From an uncultured Bacilli bacterium (GTDB lineage Bacteria > Bacillota_I > Bacilli_A > RF39 > UBA660), in assembly GCA_947581765.1 (NCBI GenBank), contig CANPVU010000007.1, positions 1 through 58,978 on the forward strand: 58,978 bases of DNA, written 5' to 3'. A program made the position numbers and the translations under genes. The notes beneath the pieces were generated by a model. It was not told where the DNA came from. It was given only the letters and a program-made list of their open reading frames with translations, and did no database searches. The stretch's first letter is position 1; every line of letters begins with the position of its first letter. Below, piece by piece: positions 40,977-51,869 of this stretch.

Positions 40977-42107
40977 CTATTTTTTTAAAGAGGTTAAATT
41001 AGTATAACATTTATCAAAACATTCTTTTAATTTATCTATTTCTTCTAATGTTGTAATATGAGATAAACTTATTCTAATGCTAGATGAAGCATATTCTATA
41101 TTATTTGTTATCTCATAAACTGCATCACTCATTGTACCATTTGATGAACAAGCACTTTTAGTTGATACATATATTTCATATTGTTCTAAAGCATGTAAAA
41201 ATGTTTCTGGTTTTACCCCAATAATACTTATATTTAATATATGTGGTATACAATTATCTAAACTATTTATATGTACCTTATCATAATTACTAAAGAATTT
41301 TTTTAAATCATCATTTATTGTTTTTACATAATTAATATTATCATTTATATGTTCTAAAGAAAGTCTAAGTGATTTTGCTAATGAAACAATGAGTGGTAGT
41401 GATGGAGTTCCACTTCTATATATAGTAGTACTTTTTCCTCCATGTATTAATGGTTCTATATTTAGCTTTTTATTTTTAATTAATGCTCCAACACCTTTTA
41501 TACCATAAAATTTATGTGCTGAAAAACTAAATAAATCTACATCTTTTAAATCTATTATTTCTTTTCCTATTGCTTGCGTCATATCGACATGAAAATAACA
41601 TTTAGGATAATCTCTTAGTAATTTTCCTATTTCTTCTATATTTTCTCTTATACCAAGTTCACTATTTACAGCAGTTACACTAACTAATATAGTATCATCT
41701 GTTATTATTTGCTTTAAATAGTTTATATCAACTAACCCCTTATCATCTAGTTTTGTATAACTAACTTTATATCCTTCTTTTTTTAAAAATTCTAATGGTT
41801 CCTTAATTGATGAGTGTTCTAACTTAGTAGTTATTATATGATTACCTCTATTTTTGTAAGTATATGCTACACCTTTAATTGCTAAATTATTTGATTCACT
41901 TGCACCACTAGTATAAATTACTTCCTTATCACTTACATTTAATAAATTTAAAATTTGATTACTTGATAATTCAATTAAATGTTTAGAATTGACACCAAGT
42001 TTATGTAATGAGTTAGGATTACCAATATAATTTTTACATGCACTATTAAAACTATCTAATACTAAATCATTAACAGGAGTAGTAGCACTATAATCTAAGT
42101 AAACCAT
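40977..42107 (-). CDS. Cysteine desulfurase (NifS/IscS-like)
   Basis: YLDYSATTPV, TSGASESNNLAIKG, HVDMTQAIGK, SFSAHKFYGIKGVGAL, SACSS. Confidence 0.95.
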   Translation of the reverse strand: MVYLDYSATTPVNDLVLDSFNSACKNYIGNPNSLHKLGVNSKHLIELSSNQILNLLNVSDKEVIYTSGASESNNLAIKGVAYTYKNRGNHIITTKLEHSSIKEPLEFLKKEGYKVSYTKLDDKGLVDINYLKQIITDDTILVSVTAVNSELGIRENIEEIGKLLRDYPKCYFHVDMTQAIGKEIIDLKDVDLFSFSAHKFYGIKGVGALIKNKKLNIEPLIHGGKSTTIYRSGTPSLPLIVSLAKSLRLSLEHINDNINYVKTINDDLKKFFSNYDKVHINSLDNCIPHILNISIIGVKPETFLHALEQYEIYVSTKSACSSNGTMSDAVYEITNNIEYASSSIRISLSHITTLEEIDKLKECFDKCYTNLTSLKK

Positions 42108-42202
42108 AAAATCACCTCTTGCAATCTAATGATATCATACAAGTATTTCAACATCAACAATAAATTATCAATTTTTATTTAACACTTACTTTTCTAGTAT
42201 AT

Positions 42203-42230
42203 AAAAAGTAAAAAGATATTTTCTTTTTAC
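42203..42230 (-). terminator. Intrinsic terminator after the 42227..43939 gene
   Basis: AGTAAAAAGAAAATATCTTTTTACTTTTT on the minus strand. Confidence 0.65.
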
Positions 42231-43939
42231 TCTTCTTTTTCTTCTGTTTTACTAGAAGTATCGTCTTCTTTTACTTCATTACTATTTGATTCTTCTTTAT
42301 TATCATTTGAATCACTATTTGAATTACTATTAGACTCGCTATTTGAGTTACTATTAGAATTGCTCTTTGGAGTTTCTTTTGCTTTAACAGTAATTTCACA
42401 AGTAGCTATTAATTTATCATTATCTGCAGATGTTACAGTAATAGTTGCTTTTCCGGCTTTTTTAGCTGTTACAACCCCACCTGTTACACTTACAACATCA
42501 GCATTACTATTTGACCATTGAAAATTTTTATTAGCAGCATTATCTGGCTTTATTGTGACTTTTAATTTTGCTGTTTGGTCTTCTACTAATTCTAATTTAG
42601 ATGGAGAAATTTCTATACTTGTTACTTCTACTGGTTTTACAACTTCTATCTTAACAGAAGCCTTCATTTCATCTTTACCATCTTGAAGTTTAGCTATTAC
42701 AGTTATTCTTGCAGTTCCACTCTTTTTACCTGTTACTTTTCCGTTTTTATCTACAGTAGCAACATTTTCATTATCTGATTTCCATGTTATTTCTTCTACA
42801 GTAGCATTATAAGGCTCTAATTTAGCTTTTAAAGTTGTAGTATCTCCTATATTAATTTTTGTATCTCCTGAGATACTTATTTTTTCTAATTCAACTTCCT
42901 TTACAGTAACCTTAATTTCTTCACTAAAATCTCCATCTTTAGTTTTAACTGTTACTGTTGTTTTTCCTTCTTTTTTACCTCTAATTACTCCTGTTGAACT
43001 AACAGAGGCAATACTTGTATCTTCACTTGTCCATATTAATCCATTATTAGTAGCTTCAGCTGGCTCTACATCAGCAGATATTCTTACTGTATCATCTACA
43101 TATACAGTTACTTCCTTTTTATCAACCTTTAAACCTGTTACTTTAACAATATCATCAGATACAACAACACGGCAAGTTGCAACAAATCCACCTTCATTTG
43201 TAGTTACAGTAATAGTTGCACTACCATTTGAAACAGCTTTAATATTACCATCTTCGTCAACTTTGACTACACTCTCATCGCTACTTTTCCATGTAACTGT
43301 TTTATCTTTAGCGTCACTTGGTTCTACAGTAGCAATTAATTGTGTTTCATCACCCATACGAAGTCCTACTTCTTCCTGATCTAGACTTACACCTTCTACA
43401 TCGGCTGTATTATTATTAGTCCATCTTGCTTCGATGACTAAATCAGATGTAACCTTGGAGTCAAAATCGTATTTTTTTCCATTTAAATACCATCCTTCAA
43501 ACTCATATCCATCTTTAGTTGGATCAGATGGTGGAGTTACCTTTTCATTTTTCTTTACTATTTGATCACTTACCTCAGTTCCTCCATCTACATCAAATTT
43601 AACAGTATATTCACTTTTATTATTACATGCTTTTAATAAAATTAATATTACAGTAACAGCTATTACAACAACAATAGCTATTTTAGCTCCCATAGATAAT
43701 CCTGAGCTATAATCATCCGTTTTTCTTTTCTTAGGCTTTTCATCTTCTGAGTAGTCACTTTCATCAACTACTATATCATCTTCATCATCATATTTACTAG
43801 TATCAACTTCTTTGGTATCTTCATCTACATCGTATGAATCATCATCGTCATATAACTCATCGTCATCATCTTCATATGATTCTTCATCTTCTTCATATTC
43901 TTCTTCTATATCAGTAGATTCATCATTTTTCCTTTTCAT
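42227..43939 (-). CDS. Surface protein: acidic cytoplasmic N-terminus, TM, Listeria-Bacteroides (Flg_new-type) repeat, several BIG_2 domains, Ser/Asn-rich tail
   Basis: YTVKFDVDGGTEVSDQIVKKNEKVTPPSDPTKDGYEFEGWYLNGKKYDF; repeated TVTWKSSDESVVKVDEDGNIKAVSNGSATITVTT units. Confidence 0.9.
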   Translation of the reverse strand: MKRKNDESTDIEEEYEEDEESYEDDDDELYDDDDSYDVDEDTKEVDTSKYDDEDDIVVDESDYSEDEKPKKRKTDDYSSGLSMGAKIAIVVVIAVTVILILLKACNNKSEYTVKFDVDGGTEVSDQIVKKNEKVTPPSDPTKDGYEFEGWYLNGKKYDFDSKVTSDLVIEARWTNNNTADVEGVSLDQEEVGLRMGDETQLIATVEPSDAKDKTVTWKSSDESVVKVDEDGNIKAVSNGSATITVTTNEGGFVATCRVVVSDDIVKVTGLKVDKKEVTVYVDDTVRISADVEPAEATNNGLIWTSEDTSIASVSSTGVIRGKKEGKTTVTVKTKDGDFSEEIKVTVKEVELEKISISGDTKINIGDTTTLKAKLEPYNATVEEITWKSDNENVATVDKNGKVTGKKSGTARITVIAKLQDGKDEMKASVKIEVVKPVEVTSIEISPSKLELVEDQTAKLKVTIKPDNAANKNFQWSNSNADVVSVTGGVVTAKKAGKATITVTSADNDKLIATCEITVKAKETPKSNSNSNSNSESNSNSNSDSNDNKEESNSNEVKEDDTSSKTEEKEE

Positions 43940-44151
43940 ATTCCATCCCTTTCTATAACAAATAATACTGTCAAATTACACTCCTTATTGTTACATCTCA
44001 ATTTTATCAAAGATACTCTAACATGTCAATTTGTGAAGTTACATTTATTTTAGATATTTATTAATTTCTTACATATTTAATATAATCTAGCAATTTATAT
44101 TTCTTAACAATAAAAAAGTACTTAACATTATATTAAATACCTTTAATAAAA

Positions 44152-45396
44152 CTATCTAACTGAATTCATATTAAATGAATCTAAATTTCTTACATATTCT
44201 AAAGCATCATTTTGTGCCTGTAATCCAAATTCATTAACTACATCATCAAGATGTTTTTTAGTATCAAAATCTAATATACTTGTTAATAAATCATTATTTA
44301 TTTTGCTTATATCATCATTAAAATCACTAAAAAACTCTCCAATTGGTACATATTTTAATCCTTTATTATTTTCTGTTTGTAACATATATATTTTTCCATT
44401 AGTTATAACACCTATAGAAGGATTAGTAGGATCAACAATGATTTGATAATCTTTACCTAGTGGAGTTAATATTGTTACCATGTGGTTACCACATAATTTA
44501 GTTATATCAAAACTATTATCACTTTCATTATTAGAATCAACACTATCACTTGGTACTATTTTAGTATCTATATTAGCTAAATCTTCTTTTTTATATTCAT
44601 CAGTCTCTAAATAAACAACTATATTTCTAGCATTATAATCTGGGTTAATAGCGTTCATTTTAGCTGTAAAATCATCTGCTAAATTTCTACAAACTCCAAT
44701 ACCATTTGGATCTTTAAAATCTAATCTACTATATCCTAATATATCAAGTTTAGGTTCTCCATAACCACATATGTCATTCCATGTATCATCTATAACCTTC
44801 ATAATAACTTGTATATCTGTTAAATTAAGCTCGTTAATATGAGAAGCATACTCTTCAATATTTTGATTATATTCTTCTATCTCAACAGCATATTTTTTCG
44901 TATTTTCACTATATAATTCTACTTTATATTGATTAAGTTCAAAATAAATAGCAGGTAGTGACATACTACATATTACAAGTCCACTTAAAACAACTTCCAA
45001 ACCCTTACAAAACTTAAATTTACCTTTATATAATTTAGCCTTAAATTTACTTCCTGTTTCTAACTCAATATCTTTTTGCATCATCCTAGGTAAATATTTA
45101 TTATAAGTATCACTACCATATTTTTGATAAATAGCCTCATAATCACCTTTTTTAAGTAACATTTTAATATCATTTTTCATACTAACTGCTAAATTTTTTA
45201 TAAATAATCTTTCTATAAATCCATATTTATTATATATTTGACCATATCTTTTTTCTTCCATTAAACGTTTTATATCCAACCTCTTATAACTAATAGGCGT
45301 TACAATACTATAAATCTGTCTACCAAAATAATCATATATTTCATCCCATTTTTGATTTTTCAATAAATTTCTTAATAGTTTGATTCTATTATTCAT
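44152..45396 (-). CDS. Membrane protein with three N-terminal IYxKYG-type repeats and a C-terminal transglutaminase-like (Cys-His-Asp) region
   Basis: TM VVLSGLVICSMSLPAIYFEL; GVCRNLADDFTAKMNAINPDYNARNIVV, NHMVTILT, YQIIVDPTNPSIGV. Confidence 0.65.
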   Translation of the reverse strand: MNNRIKLLRNLLKNQKWDEIYDYFGRQIYSIVTPISYKRLDIKRLMEEKRYGQIYNKYGFIERLFIKNLAVSMKNDIKMLLKKGDYEAIYQKYGSDTYNKYLPRMMQKDIELETGSKFKAKLYKGKFKFCKGLEVVLSGLVICSMSLPAIYFELNQYKVELYSENTKKYAVEIEEYNQNIEEYASHINELNLTDIQVIMKVIDDTWNDICGYGEPKLDILGYSRLDFKDPNGIGVCRNLADDFTAKMNAINPDYNARNIVVYLETDEYKKEDLANIDTKIVPSDSVDSNNESDNSFDITKLCGNHMVTILTPLGKDYQIIVDPTNPSIGVITNGKIYMLQTENNKGLKYVPIGEFFSDFNDDISKINNDLLTSILDFDTKKHLDDVVNEFGLQAQNDALEYVRNLDSFNMNSVR

Positions 45397-45482
45397 ATAA
45401 TCACCTAATTTAAATTTATCATTTTACTATATTAAAAGTCAAATTATAAATTTTTTTAGCATATATATTATTGGGTGATATT

Positions 45483-45848
45483 ATGAATTACTTAAAAAAA
45501 ATTAGTACAAGTATTATTATTAGTATAAGTGTATTTATCTGCTTACTTTTAATAACTACATTACTTAGTTATTTAAATATAATAAAGTCTAACTTTATAA
45601 CTGTTACTAATCTTTTAATACCAATAATAAGTTTATTTAGTGGTGGGTGCTACTTAGGAAGTAAATCTACAAAACTAGGATGGTTTGAAGGATTAAAGTT
45701 TGGATTGATTTTTTTAATTATATTTATAATTCTAAATGTATTTATATATAAAAGTTTTATTATTAAATCACTTATCTATTATAGTATATTATTAATTGCA
45801 TCTATATTTGGAAGTATGGTAGGATTATTAAATAGAAAAAAAGCATAA
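45483..45848 (+). CDS. TIGR04086-family (YrzE-like) membrane protein
   Basis: Four TM segments, LLIPIISLFSGGCYLGSKSTKLGWFEGLKFGLIF; near tgt; start moved to 45483 by the GGTGAT RBS. Confidence 0.8.
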   Translation: MNYLKKISTSIIISISVFICLLLITTLLSYLNIIKSNFITVTNLLIPIISLFSGGCYLGSKSTKLGWFEGLKFGLIFLIIFIILNVFIYKSFIIKSLIYYSILLIASIFGSMVGLLNRKKA

Positions 45849-45875
45849 AAAAACTCGTTAAACGAGTTTTTTTGT
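45847..45875. terminator. Bidirectional terminator
   Basis: AAAAAAACTCG-TTAAA-CGAGTTTTTTT. Confidence 0.85.
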
Positions 45876-45905
45876 ATATTATCTAATATTAAATAAAAAT
45901 TTATT

Positions 45906-47892
<1,987 letters not shown>

Positions 47893-47905
47893 CTATATAT
47901 TTATA

Positions 47906-48502
47906 TTAAATTCTATTTTTTATTACTTTTTCTTTTGTTTTTACTTTACAATTTTCATATTCTTCTACAAAATTCAAATGTGCAGTATCAACTATATCCC
48001 ATCCGAAATTAAGTGCTATTTCATATAATTGTTTTAATTGTGTATTTAATTCAATATCTTTTTTTATATTTTTTTCATCAATAGGTATTCCAATACCAAC
48101 TATATCTTTAAGTAGTATTTGATCTTTTACTTGAAATTCATCAAACATATCACTATATCTATCTTCAATATCAGTAAGTAAACTTCTTATAATATTTAAA
48201 GAACTAAATTTAGAAACTTCTTCTAAATAATATGTTTTTATTGCAGGTACTTGATCAGAAATAATAAAACAAAATTTATTATATATATAATTTAGAAATG
48301 AACTATTACAAACTTTATCATTATTTATTTCATAATCACATTCATTTTCATTAATCTTATTACAAATACTTACATAGTCATATCCATTATATCCATAACC
48401 ATATTTATATCCCAAAAGTCTTTTAGACTTAATACCACCTGATTTTATTATGTCAAACATCTTATAAATGTTACGTACACCATGATAATAATATTTACTC
48501 AC
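47906..48502 (-). CDS. Hypothetical protein with ADP-ribosyltransferase-like motif order
   Basis: YYHGV...SGGI..., GYDYVSIC, DEFQVKDQILLKDIVGIGIP. Confidence 0.4.
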   Translation of the reverse strand: MSKYYYHGVRNIYKMFDIIKSGGIKSKRLLGYKYGYGYNGYDYVSICNKINENECDYEINNDKVCNSSFLNYIYNKFCFIISDQVPAIKTYYLEEVSKFSSLNIIRSLLTDIEDRYSDMFDEFQVKDQILLKDIVGIGIPIDEKNIKKDIELNTQLKQLYEIALNFGWDIVDTAHLNFVEEYENCKVKTKEKVIKNRI

Positions 48503-48532
48503 AAAATCACCTAGACAGTATAATATTATATT

Positions 48533-49741
48533 TTATTCGATTTGTAAATGCTTTTTTAAAAGTGGTACAATTTGGTATAAACCAATACTATGAGCCCCTT
48601 TTATATATATTACATCATAATTATTATATTCGATATTATATAAGTAATTAATTAAACTATATACATCATTAAAATGAATATTACTATTTATTACTTTAGA
48701 ATATTTACCTATTGTTATTAAATAATAATTATCTAACTTTTTTATTTCATCATCAATTTTTTTATGTAATATATCACTATAATCTCCTAATTCTAACATA
48801 TCACCCAATATAATTAATTTTCTACTATATTTAGTTAAATTATTAATTCCAGCTAATACTGATTCAAACGAAGCATTATATGAATCATCAATTAGTGTAA
48901 TAGTATTATTACTTAATATATTCATACGAGAATTAACCATTTTAAATTCTTTAGCATACATATATATTTCTTCTAATTCTAAGCCTAAATACTGACATAC
49001 TCTAAATACTAAATTATAATCTATTTGTAAATATGGTATATCACATTTATAATCATAATCATCACTATATACTTTAATTCCATTATAATTTTTTAAATAC
49101 TCATCTTCACCATTTAAAAATAACATTGTATTATATTTTTTTATACTTATTTTTTCCTTATAGATATTTTCTTTACTAAGAAAATTCCCTATATGTGAAG
49201 TACCAATATTAGTTATTAAAGCTATATCAGGTAATACTATATTAGCTAAATAATTTATTTCTCCTGGATGATTAGTACCTAATTCTAATACTAAGTAATC
49301 ATATGTTTCATCTAACTTTAGTATTGTATTTGGTACACCTATATGATTATTTTGACTACCTTCATTTTTTAAAACTTTATATTTTTTTTCTAATATATAG
49401 CTTAATAACTCTTTAGTTGTAGTTTTACCATTACTACCTGTTATAGCTATAACAGGTTTAGTATATATTTTTCTAATATGTTTAGCAATATCACCTAATA
49501 CTTTTACAGTATCATCTACTTTTATAATAGGAATATCTGTATCATAGTAAACATCTACTTGTGTTATTATTAAACATACACCTTTATCTATAGCATCTTT
49601 AATATATTTATATCCACTATTTATACATATAAATATATCATTAGTCTCTAATAACCTACTATCTGTTCTAATATTATTTATTTTTTTATCCTTTATTTCA
49701 TAATGACTTCCAATGATATTAAGTATTTCTGATAAAAACAT
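48533..49741 (-). CDS. murF: UDP-MurNAc-tripeptide--D-Ala-D-Ala ligase
   Basis: DSRLLETNDIFI, AITGSNGKTTTKELLSYIL, NEGSQNNHIGVPNTIL, LELGTNHPGEI, IDDSYNAS. Confidence 0.96.
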   Translation of the reverse strand: MFLSEILNIIGSHYEIKDKKINNIRTDSRLLETNDIFICINSGYKYIKDAIDKGVCLIITQVDVYYDTDIPIIKVDDTVKVLGDIAKHIRKIYTKPVIAITGSNGKTTTKELLSYILEKKYKVLKNEGSQNNHIGVPNTILKLDETYDYLVLELGTNHPGEINYLANIVLPDIALITNIGTSHIGNFLSKENIYKEKISIKKYNTMLFLNGEDEYLKNYNGIKVYSDDYDYKCDIPYLQIDYNLVFRVCQYLGLELEEIYMYAKEFKMVNSRMNILSNNTITLIDDSYNASFESVLAGINNLTKYSRKLIILGDMLELGDYSDILHKKIDDEIKKLDNYYLITIGKYSKVINSNIHFNDVYSLINYLYNIEYNNYDVIYIKGAHSIGLYQIVPLLKKHLQIE

Positions 49742-49762
49742 TTTTCCTCCTTAAAAAAATGA

Positions 49763-49981
49763 CTAGTCCATATACTTAGTCATTTGTTTCATAACCTGAT
49801 TTATTTGTTTTTGGCTTGGTGTTCTTCCCATTTGTGTCATCATTGCTTTTATCATTTGTTCATTGATTGGTGGATTTTTCTTAATCATTTTTTTCATATA
49901 ATTACGTGCAACTAAAAAGCCTATAACTCCACCAATTATTACTCCAACTAATACTTGTAATAAATCTACTAAAAATGCCAT
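49763..49981 (-). CDS. YneF/UPF0154-family small membrane protein
   Basis: [51 protein letters not shown]. Confidence 0.95.
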   Translation of the reverse strand: MAFLVDLLQVLVGVIIGGVIGFLVARNYMKKMIKKNPPINEQMIKAMMTQMGRTPSQKQINQVMKQMTKYMD

Positions 49982-50095
49982 TATATCAGCCCTTTCACAT
50001 AGTTATTTTACTAGATAATGACTAAAATTACAAGACTTACTACATTATATGACATTATTACATTATTTATTAATAGTTTTATATATTGTACTATT

Positions 50096-50109
50096 CAAAC
50101 AAATGTTTG
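50096..50109. promoter_or_regulatory. LexA/SOS-type operator overlapping the lexA -35 element
   Basis: CAAACAAATGTTTG, near-palindrome matching the Bacillus-type CGAACATATGTTCG at 11/14 positions. Confidence 0.75.
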
Positions 50110-50135
50110 ACTTTAAATTAATTATATGGTACTAT
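50107..50135 (+). promoter_or_regulatory. Predicted sigma-A promoter of lexA
   Basis: TTGACT - 17 nt - TACTAT. Confidence 0.6.
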
Positions 50136-50156
50136 TTTATTAGATAAGGAGGAACT

Positions 50157-50774
50157 ATGGAAAAACTAACAAAAAGACAAGAAGATACACTAAAATTTAT
50201 AAAAGAATATATTGTAGCACATGGATATCCACCTACTGTAAGAGAAATTGCAAAAGAATTGGATGTATCTAGTCCAGCTACTGTACAAGCACATTTAGAC
50301 AGTTTAGCAAATAAAGGATACATAAAAAAAGGTTCTAACAAAAATAGAACTATAGAACTAATGGTTGAAAACGAATTTATGCATATTAATGATGATACAA
50401 TAGATGTTCCATTACTTGGTAAAGTTACAGCAGGTTCTCCAATAGAAGCAATAGAAAATCCAGATGAATATTTTAAATTACCTACTTATTTAATACCTAA
50501 AAATAAAGATGTATTTACGTTAGTAGTTAGTGGTGAAAGTATGATTGAAGCTGGAATATTAGATGGAGATATAGTAATTGTACAAAAAGATAAAACTGCT
50601 AGAAACGGTGAAATAGTGGTTGCTATGACAGATGAAAATGAAGTTACACTTAAAAGATTTTATAAAGAAAAAGACCATATAAGATTACAACCAGAAAATA
50701 GTACTATGGAACCTATAATACTAAGTAATGTATCTATATTAGGTAAAGCAATAGGATTATATAGACAAATATAA
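50157..50774 (+). CDS. lexA: LexA repressor
   Basis: LTKRQEDTLKFIKEYIVAHGYPPTVREIAKELDVSSPATVQAHLDSLANKGYI; Ala-Gly cleavage site VTAGSP; SGESM and catalytic-Lys region. Confidence 0.98.
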   Translation: MEKLTKRQEDTLKFIKEYIVAHGYPPTVREIAKELDVSSPATVQAHLDSLANKGYIKKGSNKNRTIELMVENEFMHINDDTIDVPLLGKVTAGSPIEAIENPDEYFKLPTYLIPKNKDVFTLVVSGESMIEAGILDGDIVIVQKDKTARNGEIVVAMTDENEVTLKRFYKEKDHIRLQPENSTMEPIILSNVSILGKAIGLYRQI

Positions 50775-50786
50775 TCCTTTTTATTT

Positions 50787-50816
50787 CAAAAAAAAGATGA
50801 AATTAATCATCTTTTA
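50787..50816 (-). terminator. Intrinsic terminator of the candidate ncRNA; also serves as a weaker lexA terminator on +
   Basis: Minus strand AAAGATGA-TTAATT-TCATCTTTTTTTT. Confidence 0.75.
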
Positions 50817-51038
50817 GTTTGTATTACTTATGACCCTTTTTATTCTAAAACCAAAATCCCCTGTTTATTTATAAGTAATACATATATAGCAAATGACCTT
50901 TAGAAGGGCATATAACTATTTGTATAATATTAGTTTCCCCTTTTTATTATAATAAGATATACTCTAAATAGTTTGAGTAATATATACTTCCCCCATTTAC
51001 TCATATAATAAATAACTAATATTTTCCCCTTCTTGAGT
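50788..51038 (-). ncRNA. Candidate structured non-coding RNA of unknown class
   Basis: Consensus promoter upstream; helices 51027-51033/50902-50908, 51014-51023/50926-50935, 50997-51003/50974-50980, 50872-50881/50821-50830; intrinsic terminator; no ORF. Confidence 0.6.
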
Positions 51039-51043
51039 TTAGT

Positions 51044-51071
51044 ATTATACACTTTTTTTTGTTTTTGTCAA
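51044..51071 (-). promoter_or_regulatory. Sigma-A promoter for the candidate ncRNA
   Basis: Exact TTGACA (51066-51071) - 16 nt - exact TATAAT (51044-51049), minus strand. Confidence 0.8.
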
Positions 51072-51084
51072 ATCGACACAAATT

Positions 51085-51112
51085 ACAAAAAAAAGAAGAA
51101 AATCTTCTTTAT
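51085..51112 (-). terminator. Intrinsic terminator after the 51109..51867 gene
   Basis: AAAGAAGATTTTCTTCTTTTTTTTG on the minus strand. Confidence 0.8.
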
Positions 51113-51867
51113 TTGTTAGAGTTAGAACCACCAAAAATAGATAAACTATTAACATCTATTAAATCATTATTTGCATATTCACTATCAATAGATGTTATAT
51201 TATTAGTACTACTTATAGCTTGCGATCCATTATTAATTTGATTTGCATTAAAACTATTAACATCTATTAAAGGTTTATCATTATCTGAGACAAAATTATT
51301 ATCTGATTCAAACTCAATTGGTTGATTAGCATAAGGATTATACTGAATACTAGTATCCTCACTCATCTTTTGCTCTACAGATTCTTGTGACATCACTGGA
51401 GTATTTGTAATAATACTAGATGCTACTGGTTCACTTGCCTGTAAAAATTCATTACTATATTTAGGTTTACTACCATCATCAACATAAGTAATTAATATTT
51501 CACAAGCTAAATTAATTTCAGATTGAACACTTTGTGATAAAGAATTCATATCTATTGAACCTTTAAAATTATTAAGTTCACTTTCTACTTCTTCTTTAGT
51601 CTTTTTTACATTTGTTTCGATCACTTTAAAAGCTGCATTATAATCCTTTCCTACTTTATATAAAGAATACTTACAATTAAAATTAGTATTAATTATATTT
51701 AAACAAGTAGGTAAATACTTACGTATTTTATCTCTAAATTTATCATTAATATCTTTTATTTTACTTTCTCTTTCTGGAGCATCAGGTAAATATTCATCTT
51801 CTATTTTTTTTAAATCCTCATAAAATTTTTTTACATCATTATTATATAACTTAATATCCGTAAACAT
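51109..51867 (-). CDS. Hypothetical protein: helical N-terminus, Ser/Asn-rich acidic C-terminus
   Basis: Intact 252 aa ORF directly downstream of the nucleotidyltransferase pair. Confidence 0.65.
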   Translation of the reverse strand: MFTDIKLYNNDVKKFYEDLKKIEDEYLPDAPERESKIKDINDKFRDKIRKYLPTCLNIINTNFNCKYSLYKVGKDYNAAFKVIETNVKKTKEEVESELNNFKGSIDMNSLSQSVQSEINLACEILITYVDDGSKPKYSNEFLQASEPVASSIITNTPVMSQESVEQKMSEDTSIQYNPYANQPIEFESDNNFVSDNDKPLIDVNSFNANQINNGSQAISSTNNITSIDSEYANNDLIDVNSLSIFGGSNSNK

Positions 51868-51869
51868 AA

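Noticed and set aside
50132-50341. Minus-strand ORF opposite the lexA 5' end
   Set aside because: Covers the lexA promoter and helix-turn-helix; shadow ORF.
50788-51038. The ncRNA candidate as RNase P, tmRNA, SRP or 6S RNA
   Set aside because: I could not find the GAGGAAAGTCC-type RNase P core, a 3' CCA/tRNA-like end, or a single rod with central bubble; kept as unknown class.
51059-51241. Plus-strand ORF near the ncRNA promoter
   Set aside because: Antisense to the end of 51109..51867 and runs through its terminator; no RBS.
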